A DNA stretch of 64,000 nucleotides from Rhodopseudomonas pentothenatexigens (GCF_900218015.1 NZ_UFQQ01000006.1:62001-126000); one strand, 5' to 3'. Shown: positions 8,433-18,427, numbered from the stretch's first letter. Notes: a model not told the origin generated them from the letters alone. Program-made: numbers and translations.

Positions 8433-9830
8433 ATGCAAACTCCCCGCGACCTGCTTGCAGATCTCTGGACCTCCGTCGGCGCCGACCCCGCTGCGCTGGA
8501 GCACGTCACGCTGACCGGCGACGAGCCGCAATTGCCGTCGTCGTTTCGCGTCGACGCCGCGGCGCAGGTGGCGATCGCGGCGAGCGGGCTTGCGGCGGCG
8601 CACATCTGGTCGATGCGAAGCGGGCTGATGCAGGACATCGGCGTCGATATCCGCGCCGCCGCGATCGAGTGCCGCTCCGAGCGCTACCTGCGCCGCAACG
8701 ATGAGCCGCCGACCTCGTTCTGGGATCCGCTCGCCGGCGTGTACCAGGTCAAAGACGGTCGCCATGTCCGGCTGCACACCAACTTCCCGCATCACCGCGA
8801 CGCTGTGTGTCAGGTGCTGAGGTGCGAGGCGACGCGGGAGGCGGTGCAGGCGGCGCTGCTGCAGTGGGACGGCGAGGCGTTCGAGACCGCGGCCTATGCG
8901 GCCGGCGGCGTGGTGGCGCTGATGCGCTCGCGTGACGACTGGCAGGCGCTGCCGCAGGCGCGCGCCATCGACGCGCTGCCGCTGGTGGAGATCAGCAAGA
9001 TCGGTCAGGCGGCGCCGAAGCCGTGGCCGGAAGGCGGCCGGCCGCTCGCCGGCCTGCGCGTGCTCGACCTGTCGCGGGTGATCGCCGGCCCCGTGGCCGG
9101 CCGCACCCTGGCGGCGCACGGCGCCGACGTGATGCTGGTATCCAGTCCGAAGCTGCCGTCGATTCCGTGGCTGGTGATCGACACCGGCCGCGGCAAGCTG
9201 TCGAGCTTCGCCGATCTCACCACGCAAGACGGCCACGCTGCCCTCCGCGCGCTGCTCGCCGAGGCCGATATCTTCAGCCAGGGCTATCGCCCGCATGCGC
9301 TGGCGTCGCTCGGCTTCTCGCCCGAAGAGGCGGCGGCGATCAATCCGGGTATCGTTTACGTCTCTCTATCCGCCTACGGACGCTCCGGCCCCTGGGCGGA
9401 GCGGCGCGGTTTCGACTCCTTGGTGCAATGCGCCACCGGCTTCAACGATGCCGAGGGGCAGGCAGCCGGCATCACCGGGCCGAAGGAATTGCCGATGCAG
9501 ATCCTCGACCACGCCACCGGCTATCTGATGGCGTTCGGTGCGATGATCGCCAAGGCCCGCCAGGCGCGTGAGGGCGGCAGTTGGCATGTTCAAGTCTCGC
9601 TCGCCCGCACCGGCACATGGCTGTGGGAGATGGGCCGGCTGTCGCACGGTCTTTCTACCCCCGAAATCGGCCCGGAGGCGGCGGCGCGATATCTCGATCG
9701 GGTCGAGTCCGGTTTCGGGACGCTGCGGGCGGTGCGCCACGCTGCGGTGCTGAGTGCGACGCCGGCGGCCTGGAGCCGTCCGGCGGTGCCGCTCGGCACC
9801 GACGCGCCGGTCTGGCCGGTCCGCGGCTGA
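8433..9830 (+). CDS. CaiB/BaiF (class III) CoA-transferase family protein
   Basis: The 465-residue protein shows the class III CoA-transferase pattern: PLAGLRVLDLSRVIAGPVAG (near residue 205), then DIFSQGYRPHALASLG and VYVSLSAYGRSGPWAERRG. The usual catalytic Asp is in the segment following the GP(W) motif. Family members move CoA between carboxylic acids. This one has a long N-terminal region of about 190 residues before the conserved core, as seen in proteobacterial proteins annotated only as CoA transferase. Its substrate is unknown and its neighbours do not help. Confidence 0.85.
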   Translation: MQTPRDLLADLWTSVGADPAALEHVTLTGDEPQLPSSFRVDAAAQVAIAASGLAAAHIWSMRSGLMQDIGVDIRAAAIECRSERYLRRNDEPPTSFWDPLAGVYQVKDGRHVRLHTNFPHHRDAVCQVLRCEATREAVQAALLQWDGEAFETAAYAAGGVVALMRSRDDWQALPQARAIDALPLVEISKIGQAAPKPWPEGGRPLAGLRVLDLSRVIAGPVAGRTLAAHGADVMLVSSPKLPSIPWLVIDTGRGKLSSFADLTTQDGHAALRALLAEADIFSQGYRPHALASLGFSPEEAAAINPGIVYVSLSAYGRSGPWAERRGFDSLVQCATGFNDAEGQAAGITGPKELPMQILDHATGYLMAFGAMIAKARQAREGGSWHVQVSLARTGTWLWEMGRLSHGLSTPEIGPEAAARYLDRVESGFGTLRAVRHAAVLSATPAAWSRPAVPLGTDAPVWPVRG

Positions 9831-10053
9831 GTTCTTCGTGTAGCTATCCCGGCGGCGGTTAATGTGCGGTTCAGAATGCGAGTCTTAAGGCTCGCAACCG
9901 AAGCGCGCGTCTCGAACCGACGGCTGACGCGCTGATGTCATCGTTCGCTGCTAACGCATTTGGGCGGTTTTTCGCTTTGCGCTGGCCACGATTCGGGCAT
10001 TATCAGCCGTCAGGGAGGCAACGCGGCGATCAAGCCGGAGCTCAGGGCAGGGC

Positions 10054-11292
10054 ATGCGCGAACAATTCCTTCGAACTTTGCGCCTTCGGCGCACATGGCC
10101 GATCGCGGCCGCATGCGTCGTCGCTGTCGTCGCGACGGCCGGTTATGAACTCTATCAGTTCGCCCGGGCCGACCGCGGCCACACCGAGATCTCCAGCCAG
10201 TCGCGGCGCAGCGCCGATCGCTACACCCCGACCCCGGCCGAATGGGCCAGCCTGACGATCGAGCCGGTGAGCGATCGCAGCTTCCGCGCCGAGCACGTCA
10301 CCGAAGGCAAGATCGCGATCGACGAGGACCGCGCCACGCCGGTGTTCTCGCCCTATGCGGGACGGGTGACCAGACTACTGGCGCGGCCGGGCGACCACGT
10401 CACCAAGGGCCAGCCGCTGTTCACCATCGAGGCGCCGGACACGGTGCAGGCGCAGAACGAGTTCATCGCGGCGTCGACCTCGCTCAACAAGGCCAAGTCG
10501 CAGCTCGAATTGGCGCAGCTCCAGGACAAGCGCGCACGCGACCTGATGGAAGCCAAAGCGGTGCCGCTGAAGGATTATCAGCAGGCCCAGGCGACGCTGA
10601 TCGCCGCGCAGAACGACGTCCAGTCCGCCACCACCGCGCTGCAGGCGGCACGCAACCGGCTGCGGATTCTCGGCCTGAGCGAAGCCGCGATCGCGGCGTT
10701 CCAGGACAAGGGCCAGATCAATCCCGAGACCACCATCGTAGCGCCGATCGCCGGCACCGTGGTGCAGCGCAAGGTCGGTCCTGGGCAGTACGTCAACGCC
10801 GGCGCCAGCGATCCGGTCTACATGATCGGCGACCTGTCGACGGTGTGGCTGACCGCCTTCGTGCGCGAGAGCGAAGCTGCCGCCGTCGACGAGGGCCAGG
10901 ACGTCAGCTTCAAGGTGCTGGCGCTGCCCGGCCGCACCCTGACCGGCAGGATCGACTACGTCGCGGCCGCGATCGACCCGGCCACTCGCCGGCTGACGGT
11001 GCGCGCCACCATCGACAATCCCGGCGGACTGCTTAAGCCGGAGATGTTCGCCAACGTCACGATCTATTCGCCGTCCGACCATCCCGCCGTCGGCGTGCCG
11101 CGGCAGGCGCTGATCTACGAAGGCGATCAGGTGCGGGTGTGGGTCGCGCACGACGACCGCTCGATCGAACTGCGCACCGTGAAGCCGGGCCTGTCGGCAG
11201 GCGATATGGTGGAGGTCACCGGCAATCTGCGGCCGGGCGAAAAGGTCGTCACCAAGGGCAGCCTGTTCATCGATCGCGCTGCCACCGGGTAA
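10054..11292 (+). CDS. RND efflux periplasmic adaptor (HlyD/CusB-CzcB family)
   Basis: The 412-residue adaptor has an N-terminal membrane anchor (residues 13-30) and a lipoyl-like half motif (VFSPYAGRVTRLLARPGDHV). A long alpha-hairpin with coiled coil follows (about 130-200), then the second lipoyl half (TTIVAPIAGTVVQRKVGPGQ) and beta-barrel and membrane-proximal domains ending RPGEKVVTKGSLFIDRA. This is the membrane-fusion component that links an inner-membrane RND pump to an outer-membrane channel. The partner pump gene follows 161 bp later. No outer-membrane factor is encoded in this pair. The long His/Met-rich metal-binding N-terminus of some CzcB/CusB proteins is absent, so the substrate is unassigned. 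Confidence 0.9.
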   Translation: MREQFLRTLRLRRTWPIAAACVVAVVATAGYELYQFARADRGHTEISSQSRRSADRYTPTPAEWASLTIEPVSDRSFRAEHVTEGKIAIDEDRATPVFSPYAGRVTRLLARPGDHVTKGQPLFTIEAPDTVQAQNEFIAASTSLNKAKSQLELAQLQDKRARDLMEAKAVPLKDYQQAQATLIAAQNDVQSATTALQAARNRLRILGLSEAAIAAFQDKGQINPETTIVAPIAGTVVQRKVGPGQYVNAGASDPVYMIGDLSTVWLTAFVRESEAAAVDEGQDVSFKVLALPGRTLTGRIDYVAAAIDPATRRLTVRATIDNPGGLLKPEMFANVTIYSPSDHPAVGVPRQALIYEGDQVRVWVAHDDRSIELRTVKPGLSAGDMVEVTGNLRPGEKVVTKGSLFIDRAATG

Positions 11293-11453
11293 ACACCCGC
11301 TCGTTCGACATCCGCCGTGCGGCGCCGCCGCCGGCGCGTCCCGCCTCCTGTTTCTGTCGTCGCACCGTTCGTTCGAACCTCCCCGCGACGATGATCCACA
11401 CACCCGCCGGACCCGCGTTTCGCAGCCTCGGCCTCGCCTGAAAGGTCCGGTCC

Positions 11454-14400
11454 ATGGGCCGCCTCGTCGAATTCGCGGTCAACCGCCGTTTCCTGATGCT
11501 CGCCCTGTTCGTGCTGGTGCTCGCCGGCGGCGTGGCGGCGTTCGAACATCTCAATATCGAAGCCTATCCCGATCCGACCCCGCCGATGGTCGACATCGTC
11601 ACCCAGAGCCCGGGGCTCTCGGCCGAGGAGATCGAGCGCTACATCACGATCCCGATCGAGACCCAGGTCGCCGGCATCAAGAACCTGAAGACGATCCGGA
11701 CGATCTCGCTGTACGGCCTGTCCGACGTCAAACTGCAGTTCTCGTTCGACTACACCTACGAGCAGGCGCTGCAGCAGGTGCTCAACAGGCTGTCGCAACT
11801 GCCGCCGCTGCCGGGCAACGCCCAGCCCGGCATCTCGCCGCTCAGCCCGATCGGCGAGATCTTCCGCTATCGGCTGGTCGGCCCGCCCGGTTACAGCGTG
11901 CTCGACCTGAAGACGTTGCAGGACTGGGTGCTGCAGCGCCGCTTCCGCGCGATCCCCGGCGTAATCGACGTCACCGGCTGGGGCGGCAAGACCAAGACCT
12001 ACGAGGTCCAGGTCGATTTCAACAAGCTGATCGCCTACGGCCTGACGCTGCCGCAACTGCTGCAGGCGGTCTCCAACTCCAACATCAATGTCGGCGGCAA
12101 CACCGTCGACATCGGCGCGCAGTCCGCGGTGGTGCGCGGCGTCGGCCTGATCCGGTCGATCGACGATCTCGCCAACACGATGGTCGCGTCCAACGCCGGC
12201 AATCCGGTTCTGGTCAGGGACGTCGCCAAGGTCAGCGTCGGCGAGAAGCCGCGGCTCGGCATCGCCGGGCTCAATAACGACGACGACATCGTCCAGGGCA
12301 TCGTGCTGATGCGGCGCGGCGAACAGAGTTCGCCGACGCTGGCGCGGGTCGAGCAGGCGGTCACCAAGATCAACGCCTCCGGCGTGCTGCCGCCCGGCGT
12401 ACGGATCGAGCGGATCTACGACCGCAAGGATCTGATCGATACCACCACCCACACCGTGCTGCACAACATGGTGGTCGGCATCCTGCTGATCGTGCTGCTG
12501 CAATGGGTGTTCCTCGGCGATCTGCGCAGCGCCCTGATCGTCGGCGCGACAATTCCGTTTGCGTTGTTCTTCGCCGTGATCATCATGGTGCTGCGCGGCG
12601 AATCCGCCAACCTGCTGTCGGTCGGTGCAATCGACTTCGGCCTGATCGTCGACGCCACCGTGATCATGGTCGAGGCGATCTTCAGGCGGCTGTCGCACAC
12701 CACGGTGCTGTCGCCCGAGGAGCGCAGCCAGATCTCCGCCGACACCATCATGGAAATGAAGACGCATGCGATCCGTTCGGCGGCCGCCGACGTGTCGCGC
12801 TCGATCTTCTTCGCCGCGGCAATCATCATCGCGGCATTCCTGCCGTTGTTCACGCTGTCCGGGGTCGAAGGCAACATCTTTGGTCCGATGGCGCGGACCT
12901 ATGCATACGCGCTGGCCGGCGGCCTGCTGGCGACCTTCACGGTGACGCCGGCGCTGAGCGCCATCATCCTGCCGCACCACGTCAAGGAGACCGAGACTTG
13001 GCTGATGCGGATGCTGCACAAGGTGTATCGGCCGTGGCTCGGCTGGGCGGTGAAACACCGCCCGGTGGTGATGGCGGGCGCCGTCGGCCTGGTGCTGACC
13101 ACGGTGATTGCCACCCGCTTCCTCGGGCTCGAATTCCTGCCCAAGCTGGAGGAGGGCAACCTCTGGATCCGAGCCACGCTGCCGCCGACTATCTCGCTGA
13201 CCGAGGGCAACGGCTACGTCAACGACATGCGCAAGCTGATCGCCGGCTTCCCCGAAGTCGACTCGGTGGTGTCGCAGCACGGTCGCCCCGACGACGGCAC
13301 CGATGCCGCCGGCTTCTTCAACGCCGAGTTCTTCGCGCCGCTCAAGCCTGTCTCGAAATGGCCCGGCAGCCACGACAAGGACGAACTCACCGCGCGGATG
13401 CTCAAGCAGCTCCAGGCGAAGTTTCCCGGCGTCGAGTTCAACTTCTCGCAGTACCTGCAGGACAACGTCTCCGAAGCGGTGTCCGGCGTGAAGGGAGAGA
13501 ACTCGATCAAGCTCTACGGTAACGATCTGCAGGCGCTGACCGCGACCGCCAACAAGATCAAGGCGGTGCTGTCGACCGTGCAGGGCGTGCAGGATCTTGC
13601 GGTGTTCACCTCGCTGGGGCAGCCGACCATCCAGATCGACGTCGACCGGGCGCGCGCGGCGCGCTACGGGCTGACGCCTGGCGACATCAACGCCACCATC
13701 CGGGTGGCGATCGGCGGCGAGAGCGCCGGCGATCTGTACGAGCCCGGCAGCGACCGGCATTTCCCGATCGTGGTCCGGCTGGCGCCGGAATATCGCAAGA
13801 GCGCCGAGGCGATCCACAATCTGCGGATCGGAGTGCAGGGGCCGAACGGTATCACCCAGATCCCGCTCAGCGAGGTCGCCGACATCCAACTGGTGTCAGG
13901 CGCGGCTTACATCTATCGCGAGGATCAGGAGCGCTATCTGCCGATCAAGTTCTCGGTGCGCGGGCGCGATCTCGGCAGCGCCATCCAGGAGGCGCAGGAG
14001 AAGGTCGCCGCGGAGGTGCGGTTGCCGCCGGGGTCGCGGGCCGAATGGGTCGGCGAATTCGGCAATCTGCAGGATGCGATCAAGCGGTTGTCGATCGTCG
14101 TGCCGATCAGCCTGGCGCTGATCGGGGTGCTGCTGTTCTTCAATTTCGGCTCGCTGATCGACACCCTGCTGGCCATGAGCGTGATTCCGATGGCGATCTT
14201 CGGCGGCGTGATGGGCCTGCTGATCAGCGGCATCCCGTTCAGCGTTTCCGCGGCGATCGGCTTCATCGCGCTGTTTGGTATCGCGGTGATGGACGGCATC
14301 ATTATCCTGTCGCAGTACAATCAGCTGATCGATCAGGGGCTCGACCGGCTGCGCGCCGTGATCCGAACTGGCGAGCTGCAGCTCCGGCCGGTGCTGATGA

Positions 14401-14576
14401 CCTGCGTGATCGCCGGTGTCGGCTTGCTCCCTGCTGCGATGTCCAGCGGAATCGGTTCGCAGGTGCAAAAGCCGCTGGCCGTCGTGGTGGTCACCGGGAT
14501 GCTGCTGGCACCGGGGGTGATTCTCGTCACGCTGCCGGTACTGATCTCGTACTTCTCCCGGCACCGCGCCAACTAA
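11454..14576 (+). CDS. RND efflux pump, heavy-metal (CzcA/CusA) family
   Basis: The 1040-residue inner-membrane antiporter has an N-terminal TM helix, two large periplasmic loops and the TM4 signature IDFGLIVDATVIMVEAIFRR. That signature keeps the two Asp and one Glu of the HME-RND proton relay, with Ala replacing the more usual Gly after the second Asp. The second half has SIVVPISLALIGVLLFFNFG and GIAVMDGIIILSQYN. Length and motifs fit CzcA/CusA-type pumps that export divalent or monovalent metals. It forms an operon-like pair with the upstream adaptor. The transported substrate cannot be fixed from the sequence alone. Confidence 0.9.
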   Translation: MGRLVEFAVNRRFLMLALFVLVLAGGVAAFEHLNIEAYPDPTPPMVDIVTQSPGLSAEEIERYITIPIETQVAGIKNLKTIRTISLYGLSDVKLQFSFDYTYEQALQQVLNRLSQLPPLPGNAQPGISPLSPIGEIFRYRLVGPPGYSVLDLKTLQDWVLQRRFRAIPGVIDVTGWGGKTKTYEVQVDFNKLIAYGLTLPQLLQAVSNSNINVGGNTVDIGAQSAVVRGVGLIRSIDDLANTMVASNAGNPVLVRDVAKVSVGEKPRLGIAGLNNDDDIVQGIVLMRRGEQSSPTLARVEQAVTKINASGVLPPGVRIERIYDRKDLIDTTTHTVLHNMVVGILLIVLLQWVFLGDLRSALIVGATIPFALFFAVIIMVLRGESANLLSVGAIDFGLIVDATVIMVEAIFRRLSHTTVLSPEERSQISADTIMEMKTHAIRSAAADVSRSIFFAAAIIIAAFLPLFTLSGVEGNIFGPMARTYAYALAGGLLATFTVTPALSAIILPHHVKETETWLMRMLHKVYRPWLGWAVKHRPVVMAGAVGLVLTTVIATRFLGLEFLPKLEEGNLWIRATLPPTISLTEGNGYVNDMRKLIAGFPEVDSVVSQHGRPDDGTDAAGFFNAEFFAPLKPVSKWPGSHDKDELTARMLKQLQAKFPGVEFNFSQYLQDNVSEAVSGVKGENSIKLYGNDLQALTATANKIKAVLSTVQGVQDLAVFTSLGQPTIQIDVDRARAARYGLTPGDINATIRVAIGGESAGDLYEPGSDRHFPIVVRLAPEYRKSAEAIHNLRIGVQGPNGITQIPLSEVADIQLVSGAAYIYREDQERYLPIKFSVRGRDLGSAIQEAQEKVAAEVRLPPGSRAEWVGEFGNLQDAIKRLSIVVPISLALIGVLLFFNFGSLIDTLLAMSVIPMAIFGGVMGLLISGIPFSVSAAIGFIALFGIAVMDGIIILSQYNQLIDQGLDRLRAVIRTGELQLRPVLMTCVIAGVGLLPAAMSSGIGSQVQKPLAVVVVTGMLLAPGVILVTLPVLISYFSRHRAN

Positions 14577-14734
14577 GCGCCCAACGGGACGCTGACACCT
14601 AGTAACCACCTCGTAGTCGAGCGAGGTCCGTCGCCACGGCTGCGGCGAGAACGTGTTGAAAATGGCCGCGCTCTCCGCTGCTGCCGTGTGACAATGTGGT
14701 GACGGGCGGCGCGTCGATACAGCGCATCGGCAGC

Positions 14735-14748
14735 TTGACCTGAGTCAA
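14735..14748. promoter_or_regulatory. FNR/FixK-type box
   Basis: TTGACCTGAGTCAA is a perfect TTGA-N6-TCAA palindrome, the site shape recognised by FNR/FixK/AadR regulators in this bacterial group. It lies 34 bp before the start codon of the 85-residue protein. At the usual -41.5 activator position, transcription would begin almost at that ATG, so either the mRNA is nearly leaderless, the real start is the downstream Met14, or the box acts differently. Confidence 0.5.
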
Positions 14749-14781
14749 GGAGAGCGGGCGAGGTCGTGGCAACCTTCAACC

Positions 14782-15039
14782 ATGGCTAGGCTCCTGGTTT
14801 ACCGATGTCCGCAGAACGGTCTGATGACTCAGACCTGGATCGCCGACGAAGTGGTCGGCGAGGATCGGCCGACCTATGAGCCGGTGTTCTGTCTGGCGTG
14901 CTCGCAGCAGCATTTCATCAGTCTGGCCACCGGGCGGGCGCTCGGCGACACCACCGCGGTCACCACTGCGACGCGCAGCCCGGCATTCCCGCCGCGCGCG
15001 CCCGAGCTTGCCTCTGAACACGGTCCTGCGGGGGCCTAA
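14782..15039 (+). CDS. Small conserved hypothetical protein with paired cysteines
   Basis: The 85-residue protein opens MARLLVYRCPQNGLMTQTW and has CLACSQQH at residues 37-44. Together these give a Cys plus CxxC arrangement that suggests a small zinc-ribbon-like fold. Similar short proteins (RCP...CLACQQMH) are common and uncharacterised in Bradyrhizobium relatives, from memory. The Pro/Ala-rich tail overlaps the 3' end of the convergent AraC gene by 4 bp. A FixK-type box upstream suggests low-oxygen control. Met14 is an alternative start. Function is unknown. Confidence 0.65.
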   Translation: MARLLVYRCPQNGLMTQTWIADEVVGEDRPTYEPVFCLACSQQHFISLATGRALGDTTAVTTATRSPAFPPRAPELASEHGPAGA

Positions 15040-16031
15040 TAGCGGGCGCGGATCTGGCGCGGGCTGATGCCGAAACGCCGGCGGAACGCGGTCGAGAAGT
15101 TTCCCAGAGTGCGATAGCCGACCATGTGGGCAACTTCGCCGATCGACAGCGTGTCGCGCTCGAGCATCTCGCGGGCGTAGTCGAGCTTGCGACCACGCAC
15201 GTAGTCGAAAATCGTCGTGCCGTGCAACACCCGGAAGCCGCGCTGCAGGCTGCCGGGATTGAGGCCCGCCGCCGCCGAGATGGTCTGCAGCGTCAGTTCC
15301 TGGTCGAGATGCGCATCGATGAACGAGCAGGCGCGCTGTACGCAGCGGCGATGCGCCGGATGCAGCACCGCGCCCTCGAAGCAGGCCGACGCGTCTGTGA
15401 TCGCCTGCAGGGCATCTGCGACCATCTCGATCGAGCGGGATTCGAGATACAGCCGCTCGAGCGGGCCGGCGAGCGGCGGCGGATTGAGGATCTGCTCGGC
15501 GATCGCGATTAGACGCGGCGTCGCCTTCCAGCGCCGGGTGGCGAGATGGCCGCGGAGAAAGCGCAGCGCCTCGGCGCATGCCGGCGAATCCGCCAACGCC
15601 TCCTGGTCGAGCCATTCCGGGCTGAGGGTGACGTTGACCTTGCGGATGTGGGCGCCCCTGACCGACTGACGGGCGAAGCTGTCGAATCTCGAACGGGCGA
15701 TCGCGATCGCTTCGATCTCGTGTGCGCCTTCCGTGCTGCCCAGCTCCATCGGTTGGCCGCCCAGGCAGACCCGGACGCAGCCCTGCAGGAACAGCGCCAC
15801 GGTGAGCCCGGGCGGCTGGGCCGCCTCGGTGTGCAGATCGTGTATCTCGCGCGTATCGGTTGTGTGCAGCGTCAATCCCTGCCGCAGGTGAATTCGACGA
15901 AATTCTCCGACCAGGATCGGCGAACTACCTGCCAATCCCGGCGTCACCAGTCGAAATGCGCTGTCGGTGGCACCGGCCAGACGCTTGAGATCGTCGGCGC
16001 TGACGACCTTCCGTTGCCGGTCCGAAAGCAT
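15036..16031 (-). CDS. AraC-family transcriptional regulator of the siderophore locus
   Basis: The 331-residue protein ends in a typical double helix-turn-helix (about residues 235-331): LTLQTISAAAGLNPGSLQRG, then LSIGEVAHMVGYRTLGNFST and FRRRFGISPRQIRARY. The N-terminal 200 residues are a divergent sensor region. It is transcribed away from the first TonB receptor gene across a 260-bp gap. By analogy with PchR-type regulators, which activate receptor genes when siderophore is bound, it probably controls the uptake genes at 16-26 kb. That assignment is inferred from position only. Confidence 0.88.
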   Translation of the reverse strand: MLSDRQRKVVSADDLKRLAGATDSAFRLVTPGLAGSSPILVGEFRRIHLRQGLTLHTTDTREIHDLHTEAAQPPGLTVALFLQGCVRVCLGGQPMELGSTEGAHEIEAIAIARSRFDSFARQSVRGAHIRKVNVTLSPEWLDQEALADSPACAEALRFLRGHLATRRWKATPRLIAIAEQILNPPPLAGPLERLYLESRSIEMVADALQAITDASACFEGAVLHPAHRRCVQRACSFIDAHLDQELTLQTISAAAGLNPGSLQRGFRVLHGTTIFDYVRGRKLDYAREMLERDTLSIGEVAHMVGYRTLGNFSTAFRRRFGISPRQIRARY

Positions 16032-16291
16032 CGATCACCCTTGAGCTTCAGGGATTGCAAAGCGGCAGCATACACCAGCCCGGATCGGGATTGTCCTGCC
16101 TGCGACCTATAACGTCTCTAGATTAGCTGGCGGGCCGATCTTCCAGACGTCGGCGTTCGGCGGCGAACTGGAAAGATTTCAAGCTCAGGCAAAGAAGAAT
16201 CACGTCCGCGCAACACTCCCGCCCATGGCCGCCCGACGACACATTGTCGTAACTCATCCCGCTAGTCGAACTCAGCAGTGGGGAATGAGTG

Positions 16292-18427
16292 ATGCGAAAT
16301 CGAGCGGCGACAAGTCGGCATCCGCGATCGGTGGCAGGCCAATTGGCGGCGACGCTGGGCGTGCGCAGTATCGGCACGTTGTCGATCTTGTCCGCGATCG
16401 CCACCGCGCCGGCATTCGGGCAGACCGCTGCGTCGTCGTCGGGCGCAGGCGGCGGAATCCCGCTCGACGCGATCGTCGTCACCGGCGAAAAGGTCGAGCG
16501 GGACCAGAAGAACACCGCCTCGTCGGTTTCGGTGATCACCCAGAAACAAATCGAAACCGAGAAGACCGGCGACGCCTCGGTGTCCGAAGTGATCAACGGC
16601 GTCCCGAACGTGGTCTATACCGACACGGTGAGCGCGCCGGTGATCCGCGGGCAGGACACGCAAGGGCCGCTGACCGGTCAATACTCGTTCTGGGGCGGCA
16701 CCGTGCCGCGCGCTACGATCAACCTCGACGGGCACTATCTCAGCTACAGCGAGTACTATTTCGGCGCCACCTCCGCCTGGGACGTGAAGAACATCGAAGT
16801 GTTCCGCGGGCCGCAAACCACTTCGCAGGGGGCGAACGCCATTGCCGGCGCGATCATCGTCAACACCAAGGATCCGACCTTCAAGCCGGAGGGCGCCTAT
16901 CAGGCCGAGATCGGCAGCTACAACACGCGGCGCACTTCGGTGGCGGTGTCCGGTCCTCTGATCAAAGACGAATTGGCGGCGCGGCTCGCGATCGACTATT
17001 CGGGCCGCGATACTTTCATCGACTACGTCAGCCCGAACTTCCAGCGGGGATTGACCGACCAGGATTTCCGGTCGCTCGACGCGCGTTTCAAGTTGCTATG
17101 GCTGCCTCAGGCGATCCCCGGCCTAGAGGCGAAGCTGACCTACGCGCATAATTCCAGCAATCGTCCCGGCCAGGAGGCGGCGTCGGCGCCCTACGAGAAG
17201 CTGCAGCACGTCACCACGACGATGCCGACCTGGAACCAGGTCAACGACACCGGCATCTTCGATCTGAAGCACGATTTCTACAACGGGTTCAAGCTGTTCA
17301 ATCAGGTACAGTACACCGGCTCGTCGGTCCATCGCGTCGCGCCGGTAGCCTCGAACGGCAATGCCGATATCGAGCGCAAAAACGTCTCCAACGAAACCCG
17401 CATGACGTTCGGCGATCAGGATTCTGTCCTCGGCGGGCTCGCCGGCGTCTACTACGGCTACACCAAGGCCGACGAGATTCTGTATCTGAGCGGCATCTCG
17501 ACGTTCGACGACCGCAAGACCAATCTCGGCGTGTTCGGCGAACTGACCTATAGGCTCACCGATCGCTGGACGTTGACCGGAGGGCTGCGCTCCCAGCACG
17601 ATCATATCCAGCGTGCAGGCCTGTCCGTCTACGCGCCGCAGCGGATCGACTACGACAACACGTTCACCGCGCTGCTGCCCAAGCTGTCGGTGGCCTATGC
17701 GCTCACTCCCGAACTGAGCGTCGGGGCGCTCGTCAGCCGCGGCTACAATCCCGGCGGCGTGTCGCTCAATCTCAATTCCCGGCAATGGACCACCTTCAAG
17801 GAGGAATCGCTCTGGAACTACGAGCTGTTCACGCGTGCGAATCTGCTGAACGATAGGCTCACGGTGAACGGCAATTTGTTTTTCATGGATTTCAAGAACG
17901 CCCAGTACAACATCCCGGTCGTGATCTCGACCGGCATTGCCCAGACCTACGTCATCAATGCCGAGAAGGCGCACGCTTACGGCCTGGAATTTGCGGTCGA
18001 CTATCGGATGATCGACGGCCTGACGCTGCGGGCGGGTGCCGGTGTGTTGCGTACCAGGATCGACGAGATTTCGAGCAACGTCAGCTACGAGGGCAACGAG
18101 TTCGCGAGATCGCCGGGCTACATGCTGAGTTTCGGCGCGAGCTGGGATGCGACCGACAAGCTCAACGTCTCGGGGCAGGTCCGTCACCTCGACAAATACT
18201 ATTCGGACGTCGCCAACACCGCGAAATACGCAATCGATCCATACACCGTGGCTGATCTTCGCGTCAGCTACAGGCTCCACCAGATGGCGGAGATTTACGG
18301 CTACGTGAAGAATGTCTTCGACGAGCGCGCTCCGACCTACATGCAGGAGAATCGCGGCATCGGCGGCACCGAGGCGAGCATGACCGAGCCGCGGATGTTC
18401 GGCATCGGTATGCGCGGAAGCTTCTGA
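16292..18427 (+). CDS. TonB-dependent outer-membrane receptor
   Basis: The 711-residue receptor has a signal peptide (ending near APAFGQ), a TonB-box-like segment (DAIVVTGEK) and a plug domain (SSVSVITQKQIETEKTGD, then VKNIEVFRGPQTTSQGANAI). A 22-strand-type barrel follows, closing with MFGIGMRGSF (terminal Phe). ATG 16292 is chosen over GTG 16289 because GTGGGGA is spaced correctly before it. The plug has the general COG1629 form rather than the classic ferrichrome-type pattern, so its ligand could be a siderophore or another chelate. It is the first gene of the uptake cluster, divergent from the AraC regulator. Confidence 0.9.
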   Translation: MRNRAATSRHPRSVAGQLAATLGVRSIGTLSILSAIATAPAFGQTAASSSGAGGGIPLDAIVVTGEKVERDQKNTASSVSVITQKQIETEKTGDASVSEVINGVPNVVYTDTVSAPVIRGQDTQGPLTGQYSFWGGTVPRATINLDGHYLSYSEYYFGATSAWDVKNIEVFRGPQTTSQGANAIAGAIIVNTKDPTFKPEGAYQAEIGSYNTRRTSVAVSGPLIKDELAARLAIDYSGRDTFIDYVSPNFQRGLTDQDFRSLDARFKLLWLPQAIPGLEAKLTYAHNSSNRPGQEAASAPYEKLQHVTTTMPTWNQVNDTGIFDLKHDFYNGFKLFNQVQYTGSSVHRVAPVASNGNADIERKNVSNETRMTFGDQDSVLGGLAGVYYGYTKADEILYLSGISTFDDRKTNLGVFGELTYRLTDRWTLTGGLRSQHDHIQRAGLSVYAPQRIDYDNTFTALLPKLSVAYALTPELSVGALVSRGYNPGGVSLNLNSRQWTTFKEESLWNYELFTRANLLNDRLTVNGNLFFMDFKNAQYNIPVVISTGIAQTYVINAEKAHAYGLEFAVDYRMIDGLTLRAGAGVLRTRIDEISSNVSYEGNEFARSPGYMLSFGASWDATDKLNVSGQVRHLDKYYSDVANTAKYAIDPYTVADLRVSYRLHQMAEIYGYVKNVFDERAPTYMQENRGIGGTEASMTEPRMFGIGMRGSF

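Noticed and set aside
11127-13889. A 920-codon minus-strand open frame across the RND genes
   Set aside because: It is antisense to a clear CzcA/CusA pump and adaptor, is His/Arg/Asp-rich as expected of a GC-driven shadow, and has no recognisable domain.
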